Notes: generated by a model from the sequence alone, not told the origin. A stretch of 64,000 nucleotides of DNA from Candidatus Bathyarchaeia archaeon (GCA_035935655.1 DASYWW010000024.1:1-64000), one strand, 5' to 3'; positions 9,727 through 19,189 are shown, numbered from the stretch's first letter. Numbers and translations are program-made.

Positions 9727-9859
9727 AGGGGTTCTTTAGGAGTCGTGCGATTTAACGCATTTTTCCAAGTTGATTGGCGGTTTGATTGTTTCTGGATTGG
9801 AGTTTATTTCATAAGAAGAGTAGATGAGCCATGAATAGTAGTGGACTTCCGCTGTCTGT

Positions 9860-10132
9860 ATGCCAGTATCGAGAACTCGGGGCACTAAGGACTCCGTCAA
9901 GTTCATGCAGGTGCTCGACAGGGCTGTCTATCTGAGGCTCAAAGATCTCGCCCATCAGAGAGGGGTTACCGTCCAGGAGCTTATCCGGGTTCTTCTCATC
10001 CCTGACTGGTTGCATGGGGCGGAAGAGAGAAGGCTAAGAAGCGAGCTGGAGAGACGTCATCGTAGGTCTACTCAGAAGAGGCTCTTTCGGACTTCGCTTC
10101 AGAGGCCTCTGGTTTCTACCCGAAAGAACTGA
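9860..10132 (+). CDS. Small RHH-like DNA-binding protein candidate
   Basis: A 90-residue basic protein. A short strand-like stretch (KFMQVLDRAVYLRL) is followed by two helices (KDLAHQRGVTVQELIRVLL), the order seen in ribbon-helix-helix regulators. A very basic tail follows. A TATA-like stretch (TTTATTTCATAAG) lies about 45 bases before the ATG. It is divergent from the dehydrogenase gene. The function is inferred from fold pattern only. Confidence 0.55.
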   Translation: MPVSRTRGTKDSVKFMQVLDRAVYLRLKDLAHQRGVTVQELIRVLLIPDWLHGAEERRLRSELERRHRRSTQKRLFRTSLQRPLVSTRKN

Positions 10133-10220
10133 TTCATTCATCGAAATTGGATGGTTGGCGGCGGGCGACCGCTCCCAATCATAATATAGTATTCTTGACT
10201 GATGCTATTGAGGCATCTTC

Positions 10221-11429
10221 TTGATCAAAGATCTCGACGTGGAGATGGAAAAGAGAAATGTTGACTCGATCATGGTCTTCGGAGATTCTACAGTCGGAAA
10301 TCCGGACCTTCGATACGTGGCAGGAACCTCTCTTCCAAGAGGCGGAATATTCCTGAAACGTAGATCAAATGATCCGACACTTATTGTCAGCAATATCGAC
10401 GTGGGAAGTGCCCGCGAGGGAAAAGTTCGCGATATCAAGACGTACTCGGATTATGGTTACGAACGCATAGCGAGTAAGTACGACCGGGATGAGGCTAGGG
10501 TCAGGTTCTACCAGAAGATCATGAAAGACGAGGGTCTTCGCGGCCCAACAATTCTGGGAGGAAGAAATGACGTGTCAAGTGCGCTGCACATGATCGATGC
10601 TCTCCGTCGTAGAGGTGTGAAGATCATTGGAGAGAAGTCGCCTACGATCATCGAAACTGCGCGTGAGACTAAGGATCGATGGGAGATTGAAAGGCTGAGA
10701 GTTCTGGGCAAGAAGACCATAAGGGTCGTAGAAGACACCCTCAGATTTCTGAGAGGAGCGAGAGTCAATGGGAAGAGGGTATCTTACAAGTCAAAGCCGT
10801 TGAGTGTCGGGACAGTCAGGAAGGTCATAGGAAGGTCGCTTGCCGAGGAGAACCTTGTTGCGCCGGAGGATACGATCTTCGCGCCTGGGAAAAGATCCAG
10901 CGATCCTCACTATAGAGGTGAAGATCAGGATATTGTCCGAGCTGAGGAGCCTATTGTCTTTGACATTTTTCCCTCCGAGCCAGATGGGTACTGGCACGAT
11001 TGCACCAGAACCTACCTGTTCGGTTCCGCCCCTAAGAAGGTCCAGGAGATGTATGATGCCGTTCTTGAAGTTCAGTCTTCTGCATTGGATGTGGTGAAGG
11101 AGCAGGTTCCTTGTAAAGAAATGATGGCAAACGCGTGCAAGATCTTCGAAAAGAAAGGGTACCTGACTGCAAGGCAGCTGATCAAGGGCAACAAAGAAGC
11201 GAGGACTCGCGGGTTCATGCACGGGCTCGGTCATGGCGTGGGATTGACTATTGGAGAGAGACCCTATCTCTCATTGTATGGCAAGGATCAGCTGAGAAAA
11301 GGGTCGGTGGTGACGATCGAACCAGGCCTCTACGAGCCCAGATGGGGCGGTGTCAGGATCGAGGATATTGTGGTTGTCGGTTCTCCCTCGGAAAATATCA
11401 CGCCTTTGTCGAAAGATATTGAATTATAG
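10221..11429 (+). CDS. M24-family metallopeptidase (Xaa-Pro aminopeptidase-like)
   Basis: A 402-residue protein with a creatinase-type N-domain and a pita-bread catalytic domain. The five metal ligands are visible: the two Asp of VFDIFPSEPDGYWHDCTRT (near residues 253 and 265), the His of HGLGHGVGL, the Glu of IEPGLYE and the Glu of RIEDIV. It is therefore predicted to be active, cleaving N-terminal X-Pro bonds or a related dipeptide. The TTG at 10221 gives the expected N-domain start. A Nudix gene follows 21 bp downstream, probably in the same transcript. Confidence 0.93.
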   Translation: MIKDLDVEMEKRNVDSIMVFGDSTVGNPDLRYVAGTSLPRGGIFLKRRSNDPTLIVSNIDVGSAREGKVRDIKTYSDYGYERIASKYDRDEARVRFYQKIMKDEGLRGPTILGGRNDVSSALHMIDALRRRGVKIIGEKSPTIIETARETKDRWEIERLRVLGKKTIRVVEDTLRFLRGARVNGKRVSYKSKPLSVGTVRKVIGRSLAEENLVAPEDTIFAPGKRSSDPHYRGEDQDIVRAEEPIVFDIFPSEPDGYWHDCTRTYLFGSAPKKVQEMYDAVLEVQSSALDVVKEQVPCKEMMANACKIFEKKGYLTARQLIKGNKEARTRGFMHGLGHGVGLTIGERPYLSLYGKDQLRKGSVVTIEPGLYEPRWGGVRIEDIVVVGSPSENITPLSKDIEL

Positions 11430-11450
11430 TCCGTAGCCTAGCTTGTACGC

Positions 11451-11948
11451 ATGTACGGGGGCGGGATGCAGCCCAGACAGAGGATCAAGGTCACGTCTGC
11501 AGGGGGAGTTGTCTATCGGTGGGATAGCGATAAGCCGCTTTTCTTGCTACTGTTGAGCAACAAGAGAGGAGTTTGGTGCCTGCCGAAAGGGTTGATCGAG
11601 GAAGGCGAGGACGAGGTTACGACGGCTATGCGGGAGGTCCGGGAAGAGACTGGGGTCAGCAGGGTAAAGCTGCATGGGAAGCTTGGCGCGATCAAGTACC
11701 AGTTCGGTTTTCGTGGGAAAACATACGATAAGACCGTTCACTTCTTTCTCTTTGAAACCGATCAGGCTGACGCGAAGGTGGGGACCGAGCACGATGCTAT
11801 GGAATGGATGCCTTACGAGAAGGCGGTTCAGACAATGTCTTATCCGAACGAGAAGGAGATGCTAACGAAGGCGTGGAATATGATACAGGCTGAGAAGGCG
11901 CATTCTTCTGAAGTCAAGCAAGGTCAAAGCAAGCTTCCAACGAGCTAA
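11451..11948 (+). CDS. Nudix hydrolase
   Basis: A 165-residue protein with a complete Nudix box (GLIEEGEDEVTTAMREVREETGV) near residues 46-68. It is preceded by the typical SAGGVVYR strand and VWCLPKG. Family members cleave nucleoside diphosphates linked to other moieties; the substrate here is unknown. Starts at ATG 11451 or ATG 11466 are both possible, the second giving MQPRQRIKVTSAGG. It lies 21 bp after the M24 peptidase and 53 bp before cysS on the same strand. Confidence 0.92.
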   Translation: MYGGGMQPRQRIKVTSAGGVVYRWDSDKPLFLLLLSNKRGVWCLPKGLIEEGEDEVTTAMREVREETGVSRVKLHGKLGAIKYQFGFRGKTYDKTVHFFLFETDQADAKVGTEHDAMEWMPYEKAVQTMSYPNEKEMLTKAWNMIQAEKAHSSEVKQGQSKLPTS

Positions 11949-12001
11949 GACTCAGTTATGGAGGAGTATTTCGTGACCGAAGGCGCCGTGAGGCCTCCGT
12001 A

Positions 12002-13417
12002 TTGACAGACCTAGCAACTTCTGAGCTTAGAGTATACAATACGCTGACTCGGGGGCAGGACAAGTTCCAGCCGAACCGGTCTAACCGCGTGAACATGTTT
12101 GTATGCGGCCCTACGGTTTGGGACGTGTCGCATATCGGCCATGGAAAGACCTACGTCGCCTACGATATCATTGCTCGATATCTGCGGAGGAAAGGATTCA
12201 GCGTCTTCTTCCTTCTCAATATTACCGATGTTGACGATAAGATCATCAACAAGGCTCACGATCTAGGCGAACAACCGCTTGCTCTAACAAAGCGTATGGC
12301 GAAATCCTTCTTCAAAGACATGAAAGACTTGCACGTGGACAGCGTCAACCTGTACGCCAATGCTTCCGATCACATTCCAGAGATCATCGACCAGGTCACA
12401 GGACTTCTCAAGAAAGGACTGGCCTATAGGGTTGATGACGATATCTACTTTGACATTTCGAAATTTCCAGGTTACGGAAAACTGTCTCATCAGAAGCTTG
12501 AGGATCTGACGGTTCACAGGGTCGACCCTGACCCTCGAAAGAAGCATCCCGGCGATTTTGCGTTGTGGAAGAGTCAGAAGCCTGGCGAGATATTCTGGGA
12601 TAGTCCTTGGGGAAAGGGACGACCTGGATGGCATATAGAAGATACAGCGATTACTCTGACATACTTCGGGCCGACATATGACGTTCATGGGGGTGGTACG
12701 GAGTTGATCTTTCCTCATCATGAGGCGGAGATTGCGCAGGCGGAGGGTTTGACAGGGAAAGAGCCGTTGGCGCGTTATTGGCTTCATACAGGATTATTGA
12801 GTATCAAGGGGACGGAGATGCACAAATCACTTGGGAATTTCATCACGATTCAGGAGATGATACGGAAGGTTGGTACTCCGGGTTTGCGGGTGTTCTATGC
12901 CGGGACGCATTATAGGAGTCCGTTGGACTTTACGGAGGACGCGTTGCAGCAGGCTGTTAGCCTCGCTAGAAGGTTCAGACGGGCACACGACCAACTTGTA
13001 ATGGCTGGTGCAAAGGCAGGTGGTAAGATGATGGAGTCAGCTCCGGTCTTGAAACTGCTGGGCGAGGCGCGGGACGATTTCTTCAAAGCGATGGACGACG
13101 ATTTCAACACTCCTGGAGCGCTTGCTGCGTTCATCAGAATAGTCGGATTGGCGGAGGAAGAGACGAGGAATCCGAAGAGCGAGTCGGTCAAAGCGATAAT
13201 TGACGCTATGGAGGATCTGGGGTCGGTCTTGGGGGTTTTGGAAACTGAGACTGTGGCGGGGGACAGGGTTGCTGAGCTAGTGAACTTCGTCTTGGAGTTG
13301 CGGAACGAACTGAGGAACAAACGTGACTATGGATCAGCCGATCGTATTCGTGATCGCATGGCTAAACTTGGCTTCGTGGTTGAGGATTCGGCTGAGGAGA
13401 CGCGCTGGATAACCTAG
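12002..13417 (+). CDS. cysS: Cysteinyl-tRNA synthetase
   Basis: A 471-residue class I synthetase that charges tRNA-Cys. The HIGH motif is seen as HIGHGKTYVAYD near residue 40 and the KMSKS equivalent as MHKSLGNF near residue 274. The zinc ligands include the Cys of NMFVCGPTVWDVS and the HGGGTELIFPHHEAE stretch. The length matches bacterial and archaeal CysRS. The start is TTG; an upstream ATG in the gap is out of frame. It converges with the nucleotidyltransferase gene, with a 4-bp overlap of 3' ends. Confidence 0.97.
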   Translation: MTDLATSELRVYNTLTRGQDKFQPNRSNRVNMFVCGPTVWDVSHIGHGKTYVAYDIIARYLRRKGFSVFFLLNITDVDDKIINKAHDLGEQPLALTKRMAKSFFKDMKDLHVDSVNLYANASDHIPEIIDQVTGLLKKGLAYRVDDDIYFDISKFPGYGKLSHQKLEDLTVHRVDPDPRKKHPGDFALWKSQKPGEIFWDSPWGKGRPGWHIEDTAITLTYFGPTYDVHGGGTELIFPHHEAEIAQAEGLTGKEPLARYWLHTGLLSIKGTEMHKSLGNFITIQEMIRKVGTPGLRVFYAGTHYRSPLDFTEDALQQAVSLARRFRRAHDQLVMAGAKAGGKMMESAPVLKLLGEARDDFFKAMDDDFNTPGALAAFIRIVGLAEEETRNPKSESVKAIIDAMEDLGSVLGVLETETVAGDRVAELVNFVLELRNELRNKRDYGSADRIRDRMAKLGFVVEDSAEETRWIT

Positions 13418-14142
13418 TCCTTCCTCAACGTGTCTTTCGTCTGCGTCTTGCCGTGAGTCTTCAAAATCTTCTTCACCTCGTCCAGCTGCTTGAACGATCC
13501 AATATCATGGTGTGGTTCTTGGGTCAGATATCCGTAGACTTGTTCACCTTTGGCGACCAGTGCTGGAATAACGTTGGCGGCGATATCTGATCCGGTAGTG
13601 CAATATTTGAGGACGGCTGGCTCACAGAGGCAGACGCCAATAGAGACGGGGTATTCTTTGATGACGGGTTTTTCTTCAAAATACTCTATTCTCCCGTCTT
13701 TGTCGACTCGCCCGACTCCATAGTCGATTCGGACGCCGGTGCTTAGTGCGACTGTGCAGGTTGCTTTCTTTTCTTTATGGAACCGGATCATATCCGTTAG
13801 ATCGAGGTTTGTGAGAACATCTCCGTAGTAGACGAGAAAGGTTGAGTCAATATGGCTACTCGCTTCCTTGAGCGCGTTTGCCGTCCCGGTTCGTGGACTG
13901 ATGCTGTAACCGATGTTTACACCGTACTTCGATCCATCGTCGAGATGGTTGCGGTAGACTTCGCTATCCTCGTCGGACAACAGCATGATGATATTTCGTA
14001 TTCCGTGGCCCGCGAGATAGCTGATGACATAATCGATGAACGGTCTGCCTGCGATCGGGATCATGCCTTTCGGAACGTAGCTTGTAAGTGGCGACAGCCG
14101 TGTTCCTGCGCCGCCGGCCAGAACAAACGCCTTCATCTGCAT
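13414..14142 (-). CDS. Sugar-phosphate nucleotidyltransferase
   Basis: The protein starts MQMKAFVLAGGAGTRLSPLT, the NTP-binding signature of glucose-1-phosphate thymidylyl- and mannose-1-phosphate guanylyl-transferases. KGMIPIAGRP (sugar-phosphate loop) and the metal-binding YYGDVL follow. I use the ATG at 14142 because the frame upstream to the TTG at 14205 adds 21 residues not seen in the family. At about 242 residues it lacks the left-handed-helix acyltransferase domain of longer relatives. The role is in activated sugar supply for glycans; the sugar is unknown. Confidence 0.9.
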   Translation of the reverse strand: MQMKAFVLAGGAGTRLSPLTSYVPKGMIPIAGRPFIDYVISYLAGHGIRNIIMLLSDEDSEVYRNHLDDGSKYGVNIGYSISPRTGTANALKEASSHIDSTFLVYYGDVLTNLDLTDMIRFHKEKKATCTVALSTGVRIDYGVGRVDKDGRIEYFEEKPVIKEYPVSIGVCLCEPAVLKYCTTGSDIAANVIPALVAKGEQVYGYLTQEPHHDIGSFKQLDEVKKILKTHGKTQTKDTLRKD

Positions 14143-14263
14143 CCTGCACTTTTGCGGCGGGTCTTCGATCTGTATAAGGACTTCAACTGTCCGAGGTGGA
14201 ACCAAATAGAATGAGCCTCTTTGGTTGCATTTGATTACCTTCGCAGGCCCTCCGAGACACTGA

Positions 14264-14470
14264 CTCTCGCGTCGCGAGGGTCAGTCGCTAAGACCCCCCC
14301 TTTCCTGGAAACGATTTCCTGTCTGGCAGTGATAATGGACGAGACAAGCGATTCTGGGCACAATCCAGGCTAAGATGGCATCGGAAGTATCCCGACGAAC
14401 CCGAACGAATTTCCCGACAATGAGCAGGGGCTTCCCAGAATCGCGATCAGGGCTGAAAATGGGCGATTTA
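14264..14470 (+). repeat. Intergenic repeat family, copy B (~207 bp)
   Basis: It fills the middle of the 480-bp gap between 14142 and 14621. It shares with copies A and C the opening CTCTCGCGTC, a C-rich run, TTTCCTGTCTGGCAGTGATA, CGATTCTGGGC, and the closing GATCAGGGCTGAAAATGGGC. No protein-coding frame was found in it. Confidence 0.65.
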
Positions 14471-14620
14471 GATGCGGCGAGCGTACTTCTTCCTTATTGG
14501 TGTCAAATGAAGATGAGATGAGTACATGCCAACGGGGCCGATCCTTGGTCGGCAGATTATCGGATTACGATTTATTTCTCTAATTAGTAAGAAAGATGGA
14601 AATCCGTGGTGCATTCATTG

Positions 14621-14959
14621 CTAGGCTTGTAAGGGACCACGGCCGATGGAATCCTCAAACTCGGCATGTTCCTCGTGAAGCCCGTGCACGTACCAAACCT
14701 GCAACTGATGTCCACCAACATCCGTTATCTTGGTCGAGAGAACCCTCGCCCCCGGCCTCATGACCCAATGGGTTAGACCCTCTTCTAGCTCCTCACGCGG
14801 GATCTCCGGAAAACCGGCCCGAAAATCCTCGAAGCTAACTTCAGCCTCGGGATTCAGATAGGGATCATGGAATCGCTGGCGGAAAAATCCGATAATGCTG
14901 CCTAGGGGCAGAATCTTCTCGATTCTTGTGGGCTTGTTCTTTCTCGCTTTGCTGGTCAT
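14621..14959 (-). CDS. Hypothetical 112-aa protein
   Basis: A soluble protein with an acidic middle and a basic N-terminus (MTSKARKNKPTRIEK). It has one aromatic block (HDPYLNPEAEVSFEDF) and a strand-like block (HQLQVWYVHGL). No domain was recognised. It is on the same strand as the Cdv operon but 126 bp beyond its last gene, so co-transcription is possible but not shown. Confidence 0.5.
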   Translation of the reverse strand: MTSKARKNKPTRIEKILPLGSIIGFFRQRFHDPYLNPEAEVSFEDFRAGFPEIPREELEEGLTHWVMRPGARVLSTKITDVGGHQLQVWYVHGLHEEHAEFEDSIGRGPLQA

Positions 14960-15085
14960 GAACTATCACGTCTATGCGCTGTTATCAGGAAAATGGCAAC
15001 GGAAAATATGGCTGTTACAGTACCCGGACCCGACTGCCGAAGGTAGCCATTTCCCCTATCCTCAACCATGTAGAATCGTAGGGTA

Positions 15086-15703
15086 CTAGTTAACGCTGAC
15101 CCTTGATGGCAGGACCTGCTCCACAATCTTGATCGATGAGGTAAGATCGTTTCTCTCCGCGATCAGAGGCCTAAGACTCGGCTCGATAGAGCCTTGTGCT
15201 AGCTTCAGAGAATCATCGTCAAGTTCTCCACTTTTGTGATCGAGTTTTGCGTTGACGAGATATTTTGTGAGACTTGTTATTTGTCCCGTTATCTCAGCGA
15301 GTCTCGACCTCATAGAGGAGACTAGGGAACTTGCTAGTTTGACCTTGTCCATATAGCCAGACTTCTGCGACTCGAGAAGCTCCGAATAAATCTCCCCATC
15401 GATCTCCTTCGAGTCTTTCAGGGATTCAAGTGCTCCGACCCTCTTCCTCAACAACGTTAGTTCGGAAATGATGTCCTCTGATTCCAGCTTCCACTCAGGC
15501 GATATGGTGATCGCCTTCGGGGTTAGAGCCATCTGCCGGGCTTTGGCTGTGAGAATAATTCCACCAGTAGCTTCTACCTGGACCCCTTCCATCTCACCAA
15601 ACGGGTTGCGCTCGATACCGATTACGCGTCCCAGTAGTCTGCCATAGATGTCTGAAACGCTTCGTCCTAGAAGCGCTTTCGTCTCGAGCTCAGGAGATAG
15701 CAT
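15086..15703 (-). CDS. cdvA: CdvA paralogue 2 (PRC-barrel + coiled coil)
   Basis: A 205-residue protein with an N-terminal PRC-barrel-like domain (LLGRSVSDIYGRLLGRVIGIERN) and then a long coiled coil from about residue 75 to the end. This is the layout of CdvA, which binds DNA/membrane and recruits ESCRT-III during archaeal division. It is shorter than CdvA1 (20007-20720) and lacks that protein's Pro/Gln-rich tail. It is the last gene of the nine-gene operon, 7 bp after cdvB3. Confidence 0.85.
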   Translation of the reverse strand: MLSPELETKALLGRSVSDIYGRLLGRVIGIERNPFGEMEGVQVEATGGIILTAKARQMALTPKAITISPEWKLESEDIISELTLLRKRVGALESLKDSKEIDGEIYSELLESQKSGYMDKVKLASSLVSSMRSRLAEITGQITSLTKYLVNAKLDHKSGELDDDSLKLAQGSIEPSLRPLIAERNDLTSSIKIVEQVLPSRVSVN

Positions 15704-15710
15704 CGAGATT

Positions 15711-16319
15711 CTACCTCACTCGATGAGCCGGATTCACGATCTGGGGAATCTCAGGGAATTTCTCTCTCATCTTCTGTTCAGCCATAAGATCCGCTTCCTT
15801 CAATATGTGAGCGGACTCATCATTAACCGGGATAGACATCCCATCTGAGTCGACAGCTTCACCAATTTCCATCGTCAGATTCTCTAACGAATCTTCGACG
15901 TCCCCAATGCCCGTTGAGATTTCAGGGAGTTTGCCCTCTAGCTCGCCTCTAACGGCGCCGAGGAGTCCTCTGACGGAGCCCATGCTGTGGACCATGTCGC
16001 CGAACTGCTCTACGGTCTCAAGACGAAGCAACGCCTGTTCGAGACAGATCTGGCTGCGGAGAGATGTCTTGATGAGCTTTCGAATTTGCACGCATTCGTT
16101 CGCGAAAACGGTCGCGGTCTGGGTGTCTCGGGCCTCAAGTGCCTTGGTGCACTTGTCCCGAAGCGTCTGGTCTCGCGATTCCATTTGGGCTATGCTTCGC
16201 TCCAGCCTTGTCGTCTGAGTGCGGAGCTTGTGCGTGGCGAACTGGATTCGTTGTTTCATCGGTGTGGGCTTGATAGCTTCTCGAATCCTATCGGTCAATG
16301 AGGGATTATCTCGAAACAT
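15711..16319 (-). CDS. cdvB: ESCRT-III (Snf7-type) protein, CdvB paralogue 3
   Basis: A 202-residue Snf7-family protein. A basic helical hairpin (MKQRIQFATHKLRTQTTRLERSIAQME) is followed by the conserved core (ANECVQIRKLIKTSLRSQICLEQALLRLETV). It ends with a Pro-containing MIM2-like motif (KFPEIPQI) that would bind the CdvC MIT domain. There is no C-terminal winged helix. ESCRT-III subunits polymerise to constrict membranes. It lies 2 bp after the ABC ATPase gene and 7 bp before cdvA2. Confidence 0.88.
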   Translation of the reverse strand: MFRDNPSLTDRIREAIKPTPMKQRIQFATHKLRTQTTRLERSIAQMESRDQTLRDKCTKALEARDTQTATVFANECVQIRKLIKTSLRSQICLEQALLRLETVEQFGDMVHSMGSVRGLLGAVRGELEGKLPEISTGIGDVEDSLENLTMEIGEAVDSDGMSIPVNDESAHILKEADLMAEQKMREKFPEIPQIVNPAHRVR

Positions 16320-16321
16320 GG

Positions 16322-17017
16322 TCAGTCTCCTATCATCCTGTTTTCTGGCGTGAGATGCAATGGTGGTCTAAGATGCACCTGGTGCTTGGCCTGGGATGCC
16401 TGACGAGGTAAGGCGGTCGTCATGAAGATCGTTGTTCCTTGGTTTCTGTTCAATCCCCTGAGAAGAGGAATCAACAGGTTTGTAGCAGAGCCATCCAAGT
16501 CACCTGTTGGCTCGTCGATTACCAGGAGCTCGGGTTTCACCGCGAGTGCTCTTGCGAGATCGATTCGCCTTCGTTGACCTGCACTCAGCCCGTCAGGGTA
16601 TGAACGTTCTATTTTGTCAAGTCCGAAGAAGGCGAGAGCTTCCTTTATCCTTTCATCTCGTTCTTTCCTGGGCACTCCTGCTAGCGATAAGGCTAGGTGC
16701 AGGTTTTGAGACACCGTCATTTGCGGAAGAGCTGTGGGACGCTGGAAAACGGCGGCTGTCTTCACCAAGGCACATCGCTTCACAAAAGACTCCCGTGTGA
16801 CGTCGTGTTCGCGGAACCTCACCTGGCCATGAATTGGCTTCTCCAATCCTAAGACAACATTGACGAGCGTCGATTTTCCCCACCCCGACCCGCCGAGAAT
16901 CGCGAGGAAGTCGCCCTGATCCACCTTCAAGGAAACGCCTTGATCGTAAAGACGCAGGGTGCCTCGGATGGACGGGTATTCAACTATTACCGATCTAGTC
17001 TCGATTACTGATGGCAT
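16322..17017 (-). CDS. ABC transporter ATPase (LolD/FtsE-like)
   Basis: A 231-residue ABC ATPase with Walker A GGSGWGKST near residue 42, a Q-loop (AVFQRPTALPQ), signature LSAGQRRRIDLARAL and Walker B LLVIDEPTGDLD. The usual switch-His position reads MTTALPR, so the H-loop histidine seems to be missing. The type resembles FtsE/MacB/LolD. It is embedded in the Cdv operon between the membrane protein (6 bp upstream) and cdvB3 (2 bp downstream), which suggests a link with division or membrane remodelling; this is inference. Confidence 0.92.
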   Translation of the reverse strand: MPSVIETRSVIVEYPSIRGTLRLYDQGVSLKVDQGDFLAILGGSGWGKSTLVNVVLGLEKPIHGQVRFREHDVTRESFVKRCALVKTAAVFQRPTALPQMTVSQNLHLALSLAGVPRKERDERIKEALAFFGLDKIERSYPDGLSAGQRRRIDLARALAVKPELLVIDEPTGDLDGSATNLLIPLLRGLNRNQGTTIFMTTALPRQASQAKHQVHLRPPLHLTPENRMIGD

Positions 17018-17023
17018 GCTTTG

Positions 17024-17491
17024 CTAGCTCTTGTAGTTCTCAACGAACGAGGAGGATCGGATTCTGCGAAGGCTCGAGAGTGAATAGAACAGGCCTCCCG
17101 CGAATGTTAGAACAGCTATTAGGACGATCAGTTCGAGTATCGAACTCGTTGTGAGGAATGCCTGGAGTAGTACGGGAGAGAATGCTACCAAAGCGACAAT
17201 CGCTCCCCTCAAGAAGTAACGTAGCAGGATTTGCCAGCCCGAGCCTCCGTACGCAAAGAGGGCCAGTTCCTCCTTCGTGCGTCGTGTGGTTGTCGAGACC
17301 GACGCTAGAGCACATGTAGGAGGAACAACTAGGAGAGAGAGCCAGATCCTTGAACCGAACGCTGGTGGACCTATTGTTGCGAGGGACGCCTCGATTCCTA
17401 CGATTCCCATTACCAGAATTGCGAGTAGGTCCGTGGCCTCGCGTGGGATCGCGCCGGATAGGACGATTGGGGTCCAGGATGGCTTTTCCAA
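17024..17491 (-). CDS. Membrane protein, probable permease partner of the ABC ATPase
   Basis: A 155-residue protein with about four hydrophobic segments (near residues 20-38, 47-66, 90-112 and 117-138). A cytoplasmic stretch (TKEELALFAYGGSGWQILLR) resembles the coupling region of FtsX/MacB permeases, in which the permease contacts the ATPase. At this size it would be half of a usual FtsX fold. It lies 6 bp before the ATPase gene and 14 bp after the Lrp gene. Confidence 0.75.
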   Translation of the reverse strand: MEKPSWTPIVLSGAIPREATDLLAILVMGIVGIEASLATIGPPAFGSRIWLSLLVVPPTCALASVSTTTRRTKEELALFAYGGSGWQILLRYFLRGAIVALVAFSPVLLQAFLTTSSILELIVLIAVLTFAGGLFYSLSSLRRIRSSSFVENYKS

Positions 17492-17505
17492 CCAACGCTG
17501 ACCTT

Positions 17506-17985
17506 CTATTCTGGGCCTGCCATTGACCGAAGGAACATTCCTAAGCGCCCTTCGTCGTAAGTCCTGATTACTGACGAGGCGAAGTCAATGTCAAGATGCA
17601 TTGAGCGGAGTTTGGATAGAACGGCGTTGACGTCCTCTTTGTTGCGGGCTACTATGAAGACGAGCCCTTCTGGAGTTCCTAGAGAGCTGATGACGTTGAG
17701 GGTCTCAGGAATTTCGCAAATCTGCTTGAGAATATCCTCTCTGGACGAGCTGCTGGGGAAGTTTGCTGCAACTATCACTTGTTCTGAAAGCCCGAGCTTT
17801 CCAAAATCGATGAGTGTCGTGTACTCACGGATTATGTGAGCATCTTCCAAACGGTTGACTCTGTAAGCGATGACGTTAGGATGGAGGGCGAGTTTGCGGC
17901 CTATCTCCACGTAGGACTGCTTTGAGTTCTCAACCAGTTCCGCGAGAATGCGCAGATCAGTTCCGTCAAGGTTCACTTCTTTCAT
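17506..17985 (-). CDS. Lrp/AsnC-family transcriptional regulator
   Basis: A 159-residue protein with an N-terminal winged helix (LDGTDLRILAELVENSKQSYVEIGRKLALHPNVIAYRVNRLE) and a C-terminal alpha/beta domain of the RAM/ligand-binding kind. It lies 3 bp from cdvC and inside the Cdv operon, so it may regulate this operon or the ABC genes. The effector is unknown. Confidence 0.85.
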   Translation of the reverse strand: MKEVNLDGTDLRILAELVENSKQSYVEIGRKLALHPNVIAYRVNRLEDAHIIREYTTLIDFGKLGLSEQVIVAANFPSSSSREDILKQICEIPETLNVISSLGTPEGLVFIVARNKEDVNAVLSKLRSMHLDIDFASSVIRTYDEGRLGMFLRSMAGPE

Positions 17986-17988
17986 CCT

Positions 17989-19137
17989 CTATGATGCCTT
18001 GAAGGATTCGTCCCAGTCGAAGTAGCGCTTGATGATGTTCTGGGAGACGCTTGGCCGTCGGCCCACGATGATGGTTTCGAAGTCTTCCATGGTGATTGGG
18101 TCCGGAATGGCGTTGAGGTCGTTGGCGGCGCCTCGCTGGAAGAAGTCTCGGACCACTTTGATCTGGGTGGACTGGAATAGATCGCGAATATCTCCTCCAG
18201 AGTAGCCTTCGGTCCTTCTTGCCAGTTCTGCGAAGTCGACGTTGTTCTGGAACTTCAGGTTCTGGGCGTAGATCTGGAACATATCCATGCGGGCTTTGAC
18301 GTCGGGGAGTGGGACGTAGATTCTCTTCTGGAAGCGTCTGATGAAGGGCTCGTCCAGGACCCATGGCTTGTTTGTCGCACCGATGAGGTAGACGTGGAGT
18401 TTCTTGTTTTTGTCGAGGATGCCGTCCATCTCTTTGAGGAACTGGTTTCTGACGCGGACTTCTCCGCCGACCTCTTCTCCCCGGACACCCATCAGAGAGT
18501 CTATTTCGTCGATGAAGACGATCGCGGGCTGCCCATTCTCAGAGACGTCTCTTGCCTTGGTGAATAATTGTGAGACGTTTCGCTCGGATTCTCCAAGCCA
18601 CTTCGACATCAACGACGCTGCGTCAGCGCAGAAGAACATCCCCTTGATCTCACTCGCGATTGCCGCAGCAAGAAGTGTTTTTCCGCAGCCGGGGGGTCCG
18701 AAGAAAAGTATTCCTCGAGGCCATCCGAGCGGGAAGAGGTCTGGTCTCCTGACTGGGAAGATTATGGATTCTTCGATCGCCCTTTTCGGCTTTTCCAGGT
18801 CTGCGATGTCACTCCAGCTGATGTCCGGCTTCTCTGTTAGGACCCACTGGTCAAGCTTGATCGTCTTGGAATCTCGGGTCTCATTCGAATCCATAGGATG
18901 AGCTATCGGCTCATCAGATTGGAGCTCCTGGATTCGTTTCTTGTAGGCCTCTACATGTTCGGTGTAGACTTTGTTTTGAGGAGCAGCTGGATAGAGGGAG
19001 CATAGTTTGAGAAGAACTTCGATAGCCCGTTGGTATTTTGTGGCGGCAAGCCGTTTGGAGCCTTTTCTCTCAAGCTCGATAGCTTCCTTCGCGTATCTTA
19101 CTGCCAGAGATTCGAGTTCTTCTGAGGCCGAGATCAC
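17989..19137 (-). CDS. cdvC: CdvC, Vps4-type AAA ATPase
   Basis: A 382-residue protein. An N-terminal MIT domain (residues 1-80, three helices including AVRYAKEAIELERKGSKRLAA) precedes one AAA module. That module has Walker A GPPGCGKTLLAAA near residue 148, Walker B IVFIDEIDSL near residue 205 and the arginine-finger region PFIRRFQKRIYVPLP. In Cdv systems this ATPase disassembles ESCRT-III polymers, gripping MIM2 motifs through MIT. It is the only cdvC in the window and serves at least three CdvB paralogues. Confidence 0.96.
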   Translation of the reverse strand: MISASEELESLAVRYAKEAIELERKGSKRLAATKYQRAIEVLLKLCSLYPAAPQNKVYTEHVEAYKKRIQELQSDEPIAHPMDSNETRDSKTIKLDQWVLTEKPDISWSDIADLEKPKRAIEESIIFPVRRPDLFPLGWPRGILFFGPPGCGKTLLAAAIASEIKGMFFCADAASLMSKWLGESERNVSQLFTKARDVSENGQPAIVFIDEIDSLMGVRGEEVGGEVRVRNQFLKEMDGILDKNKKLHVYLIGATNKPWVLDEPFIRRFQKRIYVPLPDVKARMDMFQIYAQNLKFQNNVDFAELARRTEGYSGGDIRDLFQSTQIKVVRDFFQRGAANDLNAIPDPITMEDFETIIVGRRPSVSQNIIKRYFDWDESFKAS

Positions 19138-19189
19138 TTGTCCCTCCTTGTAACACTGAAGGGCTTGGACGGGAGCACCTGTCTCCCGT